A stretch of DNA of 64,000 bases, taken from the NCBI RefSeq assembly GCF_014650595.1, contig NZ_BMVG01000011.1:1-64000 (forward strand), written 5' to 3'. Below are positions 33,553 to 40,673 of this stretch, one piece after another; position 1 is the first letter of the stretch; every line of letters begins with the position of its first letter. The notes below the pieces were generated by a model that ran no database searches, had not been told where the DNA came from, and saw only the letters and a program-made list of their open reading frames with translations. The position numbers and the translations under genes were made by a program. This DNA comes from Streptomyces alanosinicus. Its GTDB lineage: Bacteria; Actinomycetota; Actinomycetes; Streptomycetales; Streptomycetaceae.

Positions 33553-34893
33553 GTGTCCCAGGCCCCCGCCCGCGTCACCGCGGTCGACACCCACGACATC
33601 CGTTTCCCCACCTCGCGCGAGCTGGACGGCTCCGACGCGATGAACCCCGACCCCGACTACTCGGCGGCCTATGTCGTGCTGCGCACCGACGCCGCCGACG
33701 GGCACGAGGGACACGGGTTCGTGTTCACCATCGGGCGGGGCAACGACGTCCAGGTCGCCGCGATCCACGCGCTACGGGACCATGTGCTCGGCCGGGACGT
33801 GGCCGGGCTGTGCGCCGACCCCGGCTCGCTCTTCCGCGATCTGATCGGCGACAGCCAGCTGCGCTGGCTCGGCCCCGAGAAGGGCGTGATGCACATGGCG
33901 ATCGGGGCCGTCGTCAACGCCGTCTGGGACCTCGCCGCCCGGCGGGCCGGCAAGCCGCTGTGGCAGCTGCTCGCCGACGCCGAACCGGAGTGGCTGGTCG
34001 GGCAGATCGACTTCCGCTACATCGCGGACGCGCTCAGCCCCGAGGAGGCCCTCGGTCTGCTGCGGCGGGGCAGGCAAGGCATGGCGGAACGCCGGGCGCG
34101 GCTGCTGGCTCGCGGCTACCCCGCCTACACCACCTCCCCGGGCTGGCTCGGCTACGACGACGACAAGCTGAGCCGGCTCGCCGCGCAGGCCGTCACCGAC
34201 GGCTTCACCCAGATCAAGCTGAAGGTCGGCGCCGACCTCGACGACGACATCCGGCGCTGCCGGGTCGCCCGCGCCGTCATCGGGCCGGACATCCGGCTCG
34301 CCGTCGACGCCAACCAGCGCTGGAACGTGGACGAGGCGATCCGCTGGACCCGGGCCCTCGCCGAGTTCGGCCCGTACTGGATCGAGGAGCCCACCAGCCC
34401 CGACGACGTCCTCGGCCATGCGGCGATCCGCCGCGCGGTGGCCCCGGTGAAGGTCGCCACCGGGGAACATGTGCACAACCGGATCGTGTTCAAGCAGCTG
34501 CTGCAGGCGGACGCCCTGGACATCGTGCAGATCGACGCGGCCCGCGTCGCCGGCGTCAACGAGAACCTCGCCATCCTGCTGCTCGCCGCCAAGTTCGGCG
34601 TCCCCGTCTGCCCGCACGCGGGCGGGGTCGGCCTGTGCGAACTCGTCCAGCACCTGTCGATGTTCGACTACCTGGCCGTCTCGGGCACCACCGAGGACCG
34701 GGTCATCGAGTACGTCGACCACCTCCACGAGCACTTCGTCACCCCGGTCGTCATCCGCGACGGCCACTACACCGCACCCACCGCGCCCGGCTTCTGTGCC
34801 GCCCTGCGCCCGGAGTCCCTCGCGCGGTACACCTTCCCCGGCGGCACCTACTGGGCCGCCGACCCCGACACCCAGAAGGGACAGGCCGCATGA
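33553..34893 (+). CDS. L-fuconate dehydratase (enolase superfamily)
   Basis: A 446-aa mandelate-racemase-group enolase that dehydrates L-fuconate to 2-keto-3-deoxy-L-fuconate. Catalytic and metal sites are visible: K222-L-K224 (TQIKLKVG), RLAVDANQRWNVDEAIRW, PYWIEEPTSPDDVLGHA, VATGEHVHNRIVFKQLLQ and PVCPHAGGVGLCELVQHLSM. These follow bacterial FucD and its human homologue ENOSF1 closely, more than L-rhamnonate or galactonate dehydratases. GTG 33553 has GAAAGGAC upstream. The stop overlaps the next ATG. This gene is the best evidence that the operon handles L-fucose. Confidence 0.9.
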   Translation: MSQAPARVTAVDTHDIRFPTSRELDGSDAMNPDPDYSAAYVVLRTDAADGHEGHGFVFTIGRGNDVQVAAIHALRDHVLGRDVAGLCADPGSLFRDLIGDSQLRWLGPEKGVMHMAIGAVVNAVWDLAARRAGKPLWQLLADAEPEWLVGQIDFRYIADALSPEEALGLLRRGRQGMAERRARLLARGYPAYTTSPGWLGYDDDKLSRLAAQAVTDGFTQIKLKVGADLDDDIRRCRVARAVIGPDIRLAVDANQRWNVDEAIRWTRALAEFGPYWIEEPTSPDDVLGHAAIRRAVAPVKVATGEHVHNRIVFKQLLQADALDIVQIDAARVAGVNENLAILLLAAKFGVPVCPHAGGVGLCELVQHLSMFDYLAVSGTTEDRVIEYVDHLHEHFVTPVVIRDGHYTAPTAPGFCAALRPESLARYTFPGGTYWAADPDTQKGQAA

Positions 34894-35645
34894 GCGACTT
34901 CGAGGGCCTGAGGGCCCTGGTCACCGGCGGCGCGTCCGGCATCGGCCGGGCCACCGCCGAGCTCCTCGCCGCCCGCGGGGCCAAGGTCGCCGTCCTCGAC
35001 CGGGACCCGGCGGACGTCGACAAGCCGCTCCTCGCCCACTGCGCCGACGTCACCGACGACACCTCGGTGCGGGCCGCCGTCGAGCGGGCCGCCGAGGACC
35101 TCGGCGGCCTGGACGTCCTGGTCAACAACGCCGGGATCGGCGCCCAGGGCACCATCGAGGACAACGACGACGCCGAGTGGCAACGCGTCTTCGATGTCAA
35201 CGTCCTCGGGATCGTCCGCACCACCCGCGCCGCCCTTCCCCATCTGCGCCGCTCCTCGCACGCGGCGGTCGTCAACACCTGTTCGATCGCGGCCACCGCA
35301 GGCCTGCCCCAGCGTGCCCTGTACAGCGCCGCGAAAGGCGCCGTGTACTCCCTGACCCTCGCCATGGCCGCCGACCACGTCCGCGAAGGCATCCGCGTCA
35401 ACTGCGTCAACCCCGGTACGGTCGACACCCCATGGGTCGGCCGGCTGCTGGCCGCGGCCCCTGACCCGGCCGCCGAACGCGCCGCCCTGGAAGCCCGCCA
35501 GCCCACCGGGCGGCTGGTCACCGCCGCCGAAGTGGCCGCCGCCATCGCCTACTTGGCCGGCCCGCAGTCCGGCGCCACCACCGGCACCGCCCTCGCCGTC
35601 GACGGCGGCATGCAGGGCCTCAGGCTGCGACCGGCGGGCCGATGA
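34890..35645 (+). CDS. SDR, probable 2-keto-3-deoxy-L-fuconate dehydrogenase
   Basis: A 251-aa classical short-chain dehydrogenase. The cofactor motif is ALVTGGASGIGRATAELLAA, with NNAG in VLVNNAGIGAQG. The active site is Ser132 (NTCSIAAT), Tyr145 and Lys149 (ALYSAAKGA), all intact. In non-phosphorylating L-fucose catabolism an SDR oxidises 2-keto-3-deoxy-L-fuconate at C4, and that is the natural role beside FucD. An L-fucose dehydrogenase role is the alternative, but the next gene fits that better. ATGA coupling links it to the gene on either side. Confidence 0.85.
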   Translation: MSDFEGLRALVTGGASGIGRATAELLAARGAKVAVLDRDPADVDKPLLAHCADVTDDTSVRAAVERAAEDLGGLDVLVNNAGIGAQGTIEDNDDAEWQRVFDVNVLGIVRTTRAALPHLRRSSHAAVVNTCSIAATAGLPQRALYSAAKGAVYSLTLAMAADHVREGIRVNCVNPGTVDTPWVGRLLAAAPDPAAERAALEARQPTGRLVTAAEVAAAIAYLAGPQSGATTGTALAVDGGMQGLRLRPAGR

Positions 35646-36613
35646 GGACGCTCGGCCGCAGCGGCGTCGAGGTCAGCCCGCTCGGCTTCGGCGCCGCGCC
35701 GCTCGGCAACCTCTACACCCCGCTGGACGACGAGCAGGCAGGGCAGGCCCTGGCGGCCGCCTGGCAGCGGGGCATCCGGTACTTCGACACGGCCCCGCAC
35801 TACGGACTCGGCCTGTCCGAACGCCGGCTCGGCGCGGCCCTGCGGCCGTACGACCGCGCCCACTACACGGTCTCCACCAAGGTGGGCCGCCGGCTCGAAC
35901 CCGCCGCCGGCCCGGGCGACGACCTCGCCCACGGGTTCGCCGTACCCGCCACCCACCGGCGGGTGTGGGACTTCAGCGCCGACGGCGTCCGGCGCACCCT
36001 GGAGGCGAGCCTTGCCCGGCTCGGCCTGGACCGCGTCGACGTCGTCTATCTGCACGACCCCGACGACCACGCCGAGCAGGCCTTCCGCGAGGGCTACCCG
36101 GCCCTGGAGGGGCTCCGCGCCGAAGGCGTCGTCGGCGCGATCGGCGCGGGCATGAACCAGACGGGGATGCTCACCCGGTTCGTCCGCGACACCGACGTGG
36201 ACGTGGTCCTGTGCGCGGGCCGATACACCCTCCTCGACCAGAGCGCCGGCACCGAGCTGCTGCCCGCGGCCGCCGAGCGCGGGGTGTCGGTGGTCCTCGG
36301 CGGCGTCTTCAACTCGGGCCTGCTGGCGGACCCGAGGCCCGGGGCGACGTACGACTACACCCGTGCGCCACAGGAGTTGCTGGACCGCGCCCTGCGGATG
36401 CGGGCGGTCGCCGAGCGGTACGGCACCACCCTGCGCGCCGCCGCCCTCGCCTTCGCCGCCGCCCACCCGGCCGTCGCCTGTGTCCTGACCGGCCTCCGCT
36501 CCGCTGCCCAGGCCCACGACAGCGCCGACCAGTTCGCGGCCCCGGTCCCGGCGGAGTTCTGGCGGGAGCTGCGCGAGTCCGGCCTGCTGCCCCGTGAGGA
36601 GGGCCCGTCATGA
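35642..36613 (+). CDS. Aldo/keto reductase, probable L-fucose dehydrogenase
   Basis: A 323-aa aldo/keto reductase of the D-threo-aldose/L-fucose dehydrogenase group. It opens MRTLGRSGVEVSPLGFGAAP, with the catalytic Asp-Tyr in YFDTAPHYGLGLSERRLG, Lys in TVSTKVGRRLEP and His in VDVVYLHDPDDH. FNSGLLADPRPGATYDY is typical of the group. It should oxidise L-fucose to L-fucono-lactone with NAD(P)+, the first catabolic step. It overlaps both neighbours by 4 nt. Confidence 0.87.
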   Translation: MRTLGRSGVEVSPLGFGAAPLGNLYTPLDDEQAGQALAAAWQRGIRYFDTAPHYGLGLSERRLGAALRPYDRAHYTVSTKVGRRLEPAAGPGDDLAHGFAVPATHRRVWDFSADGVRRTLEASLARLGLDRVDVVYLHDPDDHAEQAFREGYPALEGLRAEGVVGAIGAGMNQTGMLTRFVRDTDVDVVLCAGRYTLLDQSAGTELLPAAAERGVSVVLGGVFNSGLLADPRPGATYDYTRAPQELLDRALRMRAVAERYGTTLRAAALAFAAAHPAVACVLTGLRSAAQAHDSADQFAAPVPAEFWRELRESGLLPREEGPS

Positions 36614-36924
36614 GAGTCGCCCCGCACACCAAGGTCCGCCCCGACCGCATCGCCGCCTACGAGGCCGCCCACCGGGAGGTCCCCGAGGAACTGACCACGG
36701 CCATCCGCGCCGCAGGCGCCACCTCCTGGACCATCTGGCGCAGCGGAAGCGACCTGTTCCACCTGCTGGAGTGCGAGGACTGCGCGCGCCTGATCGCCGA
36801 ACTGGAGCAGCTGCCGGTGAACGTGGCCTGGCAGGCGCGCATGGCCGAGCTGCTCGACGTCGTGCACGACTACTCGCGCGGCGGTGCCGGCGCCGGGCTG
36901 CCCGTCGTCCGGGAGCTGCCGTGA
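36610..36924 (+). CDS. L-rhamnose/L-fucose mutarotase-like protein
   Basis: A 104-aa RhaM-family (COG3254) dimeric alpha/beta-barrel protein that interconverts the alpha and beta anomers of 6-deoxy sugars. It shows HTKVRPDRIAAYEAAHREVP, SWTIWRSGSDLFHLLECED and NVAWQARMAELLD. In this operon it would supply the anomer used by the fucose dehydrogenase. ATGA and GTGA overlaps tie it to the genes on either side. Confidence 0.88.
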   Translation: MRVAPHTKVRPDRIAAYEAAHREVPEELTTAIRAAGATSWTIWRSGSDLFHLLECEDCARLIAELEQLPVNVAWQARMAELLDVVHDYSRGGAGAGLPVVRELP

Positions 36925-37623
36925 CCGTCGACGCCCACCACCACGTCTGGGACCTCTCCGTACGGGACCAGGACTGGATCCCCGAACACAGCCCGCTCAG
37001 ACGCGACTTCACCCTCGCCGACCTCGCTCCCGAGGCGCGGGCGGCCGGAGCCGCCCGCACCGTCCTCGTCCAGACGGTCACCGTGCCCGAGGAGACCCCC
37101 GAGTTCCTCGCCCTGGCCGCCGCACACGAGCTGATCGCCGGCGTCGTCGGACGTACACCGGGGCCTGACCGCACTCGCGGACGCGGGCCTCGTGTACGAC
37201 CTCGTCGTCCTGCCCCGTCAGCTCCCGGCCTGTGTGACGGCGGCCGCGTCGCTCCCGTACCTCACCTTCGTCCTCGACCACCTCGGCAAACCCCCGATCG
37301 CCTCCGGCGCCCTCGAACCGTGGGCCACCGCGCTGCGCGCCCTCGCCGCCCTGCCCAACACCGCCGGCAAGCTCTCCGGACTCGTCACGGAGGCCGACCT
37401 CGCCTCCTGGACCGTCGCCGGCCTGCGCCCGTACACCGACACCGCCCTGGAGGCCTTCGGGCCGGACCGTCTGATGTTCGGCTCGGACTGGCCGGTCTGC
37501 ACACAGACCGCGACGTACACCCAAGTCCTAGATATGACACGGGAGTTGACGGCGGTCCTCGACGCCCCGGAGTGCTCGGCCGTCTACGAGGACACCGCGC
37601 GGCGCGTCTACAACCTCCGGTGA
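36921..37623 (+). pseudogene. L-fuconolactonase (amidohydrolase 2), internal deletion with frameshift
   Basis: Two parts of one metal-dependent amidohydrolase lie in different frames. The front part from GTG 36921 reads TVDAHHHVWDLSVRDQDWIP (the family's N-terminal HxH) to HELIAGVVG near 37152. The rear part, in another frame from about 37153, reads DVHRGLTALADAGLVYDLVV, then YLTFVLDHLGKPPIASG and DRLMFGSDWPVCTQTATYTQ. The whole spans 703 nt, not a multiple of three, against roughly 840 nt for intact relatives. The join looks like a ~140-bp out-of-frame internal deletion. The lactonase step of the fucose pathway is probably lost here; spontaneous hydrolysis or another lactonase may cover it. 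A sequencing or assembly error is possible. Confidence 0.8.
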
Positions 37624-37703
37624 GCGGCGGCGTAATCGTCCACGGTGGTCACCGGCGTCCCCTTCCCTTGGCTCCGCGCCGGGGGTCGGTTCTCGCCGCT
37701 CAC
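37620..37703. terminator. Mirrored inverted repeat holding both convergent stop codons
   Basis: gtgagcggcg (37620-37629) and cgccgctcac (37694-37703) are perfect 10-bp arms 64 nt apart. The left arm contains the pseudogene's TGA and the right arm the stop of the lipase-maturation-factor gene on the other strand. The distance is long for an intrinsic terminator, so the role is uncertain. Confidence 0.35.
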
Positions 37704-39223
37704 GTTGGGATGTGAGGGTCGGGGAGTGGGCGCAGGCGGATAGGGGGAACCAGGTCTCGGACGTATTCCCGGTGCCAGCAGGCATGCGTCTCTCGCAGCT
37801 CCTGCCACGTCGTGAAGCGGTACCGGTAGAGACGCGCGCGCACGAACGCCGGAGGGTGGTCGGGGAAGGGGTTGTGCCGGATCAGGCGCAGCGTGTCGCG
37901 GTCGTTGAGCAGGAGTCGCAGGACGAAGCCGTCGAACCAGGGGACGCCGTATTCGGGGGAGAGGGCTACAAACCAGAGCAACCAGTCAAGCCTCAAGTGA
38001 TAGGGCGCGAACTGGCGCGGCCACCGCCGCGGCTCGCTGGGCTTGCCGTGGAAGCTGTACTCCTGCCACACCGCATCGGCGGGAACGTCCTGGTCAGCGC
38101 GCTCAAGCACCCGGTAGCCCTGGTTGCCTCGCTCCTTGTACCAATCCGCCTGGTGCCGGTCCAGGCGCAGATGGTAGGGAGCGGCGTCGTCCGTCGTGCC
38201 CTCGACCGCCACCTCGTAACGGACCCGGCTGACGCTGCCGAACGCGCCGTAGGTGTTCACCAGGTGCAGCGGGTCGAAGGAGCGGTTCATCACCTGCCGG
38301 CGGGAGATCATGTTCGTCACCGGGTGGTAGCTGAGGACGACCAGCAGCGCGGCGAGCGCGAGCACCACGACCTCGTACCACAGCGGGGCCGCCGGCACGG
38401 CCGGCGCCGAGCCGGGGATCCGCAGCGCGGACAGGGCCAGCACGATGGTGATCCAGTTCAGCCAGGAGAAGTTGCCGGACAGCACCAGCCACAGCTGGGT
38501 GACGATCATCAGCGCGGCGGCGGCCGAGGCGATCGGCTGCGGCGTGAACAGCAGCACCGGCACGACGAGTTGGGTGAGGTGGTTGGCGGCCACCTCCGCC
38601 CGGTGCAGCGGCCTCGGCAGATGGTGGAAGAACCAGCTCAGTGGGCCCGGCATCGGCTGTGTCTCATGGTGGTAGTACAGGCAGGTCAGCGTCCGCCAGC
38701 ACGTGTCGCCCCGCAGCTTGATCAGCCCGGCGCCGAACTCGACCCGGAACAGGATCCAGCGCAGCAGGAACAGCACCAGGACCGGCGGCGCCACCTCGTC
38801 GTTGCCGAGGAACGCGGCCAGGAAGCCCGTCTCCAGCAGCAGCGACTCCCAGCCGAACGCGTACCAGGTCTGGCCGACGTTGACGACCGACAGATACAGC
38901 GCCCACGGTGCCAGCCACAGCAGGATCCCGGCCCACAGCGGCAGCAGCGAGTCCGCGCCGGCGAGCAGCGCCGCGGACACCGCGCAGCCGGACCAGGCGC
39001 AGCCCGCGAAGAAGCGGTCGGAGTAGTGCAGCTGGAACAGGCTCGGGGCGCGCGCGAAGGGGATCCGTGCCACGAAGCGGGGGATCGGCAGCATGCCCCG
39101 CTCGCCCAGCAGGGCCCGGAACTGCAAGGCCGCCGTCAGGAACGCGACCAGGTACACGGCCGCCAGCGCCCGCTGGAAGACCAGCCGGCACAGCCAGTAG
39201 TCGGCAGCGGTGAACCAGTCCAC
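37700..39223 (-). CDS. Lipase maturation factor (LMF1-like) family membrane protein
   Basis: A 507-aa polytopic membrane protein with about eight to ten helices in the first 310 residues. It matches the bacterial homologues of vertebrate lipase maturation factor: DYWLCRLVFQRALAAVYLVA, YAFGWESLLLETGFLAAFLG, FRVEFGAGLIKLRGDTCW, YYHHETQPMPGPLSWFFHHL. The conserved C-terminal soluble domain shows VNTYGAFGSVSRVRYEVAVE and LRLDWLLWFVALSPEYG. In animals LMF1 helps fold secreted lipases in the ER; the bacterial role is unknown. The GTG start has GAAGGG upstream. No lipase gene is adjacent. Confidence 0.88.
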   Translation of the reverse strand: MDWFTAADYWLCRLVFQRALAAVYLVAFLTAALQFRALLGERGMLPIPRFVARIPFARAPSLFQLHYSDRFFAGCAWSGCAVSAALLAGADSLLPLWAGILLWLAPWALYLSVVNVGQTWYAFGWESLLLETGFLAAFLGNDEVAPPVLVLFLLRWILFRVEFGAGLIKLRGDTCWRTLTCLYYHHETQPMPGPLSWFFHHLPRPLHRAEVAANHLTQLVVPVLLFTPQPIASAAAALMIVTQLWLVLSGNFSWLNWITIVLALSALRIPGSAPAVPAAPLWYEVVVLALAALLVVLSYHPVTNMISRRQVMNRSFDPLHLVNTYGAFGSVSRVRYEVAVEGTTDDAAPYHLRLDRHQADWYKERGNQGYRVLERADQDVPADAVWQEYSFHGKPSEPRRWPRQFAPYHLRLDWLLWFVALSPEYGVPWFDGFVLRLLLNDRDTLRLIRHNPFPDHPPAFVRARLYRYRFTTWQELRETHACWHREYVRDLVPPIRLRPLPDPHIPT

Positions 39224-39287
39224 GGCTGTGCGCGCCCTTCGTCACGGCCAAACCGCCGGTGTCGTCTTCATCATGGCTCCCCCCGAG

Positions 39288-39318
39288 TTGCCAGCCAAAC
39301 CGGCGCAAGGCACACAAT
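39288..39318 (+). promoter_or_regulatory. Possible promoter of the DUF6777 lipoprotein gene
   Basis: TTGCCA (39288-39293) and CACAAT (39313-39318) are 19 nt apart, about 36 nt before GTG 39354, within the divergent 39224-39353 spacer. The spacing is longer than ideal. Confidence 0.35.
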
Positions 39319-39353
39319 AGGGAGAAGTCACCCACAGTGTTGCGGAGTGTACG

Positions 39354-40589
39354 GTGCGGATACCCATCGGATCCACCGGATCCACCGGATCCATCGTCCT
39401 CGCCTGGGCCCTCTCGATGGCGTTCCTCGTCGCCGGCTGCGCCCGCCCCGGCGTCAAAGAGGCCCGGATGGGCGAGGACGTCTATCTCCTCCCCGCCGCG
39501 GCGCGTGGCCCCGACCCCTTCACCGGCTCCACGGTCACGGCGACCACCGCGCCGACGGCCCCCGGCACGGGCAGCGCCGACCCCACCGCGCCCCCGCCCA
39601 CCGGCACGGCCGACCCCACCGCCCCCGCGACCCAGCGCGTCAGCTCCACGAGACCGCCCGTCGCCGCCTCCTCCCGGCCCGCGCTGCCCGCCGCGCTGGT
39701 CGCCGCGCCCCTGCGGTCGGTACGCGTGCTGTCCGGCGCGACCCCCGGCCTCTACAGCGGCACCCCGCGCGTCGCTGGCTGTGACGTCGAGCGGCAGCTC
39801 GGGTATCTGACGGCGGACCCCACCAGAGCCGCCGCCTTCGCCCGCGCGGCCGGCGTCTTGGGCGGCGGCCTGCCCGGCTTTCTGCACGGTCTGACCCCGG
39901 TCGTGCTGCGCGCCGACACCCGGGTCACCAGCCACGGCTACCGCGGCGGGGAGACGGCCGGCTACCAGGCCGTGCTCCAGGCCGGCACCGCCGTCCTGGT
40001 CGACGACCGGGGCGTGCCCCGGGTGCGCTGCGCCTGCGGCAACCCGCTGGGCTCGCCCGAGCCGACCCACGGGGGCTTCGGCGCCCGGGGCAGCGCCTGG
40101 TCCGGCTACCGGCCGGGCCAGGTGATCGCGGTGACCCCGGCGCCACGGGCCGTCACCAGCTTCACGATCGTCAATGTCGAGACCCGCACCTGGATCGAAC
40201 GCCGGATCGGCCACGACGTACGCGACGACCATGTCGTACCGGCGCCCGCCTGGGCCACCGGCGCACCCCACGACACGACCGCCCCCAGCGACACGGCCTC
40301 CGCACCACCGGAGAGCTCCCCGGCCGTTCCGCAGCGGACCGGGCCGGGCCCCTCTGCCGGCACGACCGGCGGCCCACGCGTGAGCCCGACCGGCACCGGC
40401 ACCGTCACTCCGACGGCCCCGGGCCTGCCCGCCGGGCGGAGCACCTCGGCCCCCGGTACCACCGACCCGTGGGCCCTGCCGTCGTTCGGTCTCATGCCGG
40501 GCACGCCCGGCCTCGCGGACACGCCCTTCGGGACCGACCCGTTCGACGGGATCGGCCTGCCCGACCTCCCTGCCCCGCCCGGCGGCTGA
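39354..40589 (+). CDS. DUF6777-like lipoprotein with Pro/Thr-rich linkers
   Basis: A 411-aa secreted lipoprotein: the lipobox ends VAGC (Cys29). After a Thr/Pro/Ala-rich linker (~50-120) comes a domain that I associate with DUF6777. It shows VRVLSGATPGLYSGTPRVAG, FLHGLTPVVLRADTRVTSHG, QAGTAVLVDDRGVPRVRCAC and GNPLGSPEP. A second low-complexity Pro/Thr/Gly tail runs from ~300 to the end. The function is unknown; the domain often accompanies surface or signalling proteins in Streptomyces. GTG 39354 follows GGAG. A 9-nt unit (cggatccac) repeats three times at 39368-39394 within the signal sequence. Confidence 0.78.
   Translation: MRIPIGSTGSTGSIVLAWALSMAFLVAGCARPGVKEARMGEDVYLLPAAARGPDPFTGSTVTATTAPTAPGTGSADPTAPPPTGTADPTAPATQRVSSTRPPVAASSRPALPAALVAAPLRSVRVLSGATPGLYSGTPRVAGCDVERQLGYLTADPTRAAAFARAAGVLGGGLPGFLHGLTPVVLRADTRVTSHGYRGGETAGYQAVLQAGTAVLVDDRGVPRVRCACGNPLGSPEPTHGGFGARGSAWSGYRPGQVIAVTPAPRAVTSFTIVNVETRTWIERRIGHDVRDDHVVPAPAWATGAPHDTTAPSDTASAPPESSPAVPQRTGPGPSAGTTGGPRVSPTGTGTVTPTAPGLPAGRSTSAPGTTDPWALPSFGLMPGTPGLADTPFGTDPFDGIGLPDLPAPPGG
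39368..39394 (+). repeat. 9-nt tandem repeat (x3) in the signal-peptide coding region
   Basis: cggatccac, cggatccac and cggatccat run without gaps and encode the G-S-T/G-S-T/G-S-I residues before the hydrophobic core. Copy number could slip between strains and change the length of the signal peptide's polar region. Confidence 0.8.
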
Positions 40590-40673
40590 GCCCCCGGAAC
40601 CGGCCCCCGCACGCCCGGGACCGCACCGGACGATCAGGTCGAAGATTCCGGTGAATCCTGGCAAGGTGGGCCC

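Noticed and set aside
37192..37623. Independent 143-aa amidohydrolase gene
   Set aside because: It lacks the N-terminal metal site and continues, in another frame, the fragment starting at 36921; the two are halves of one disrupted gene.
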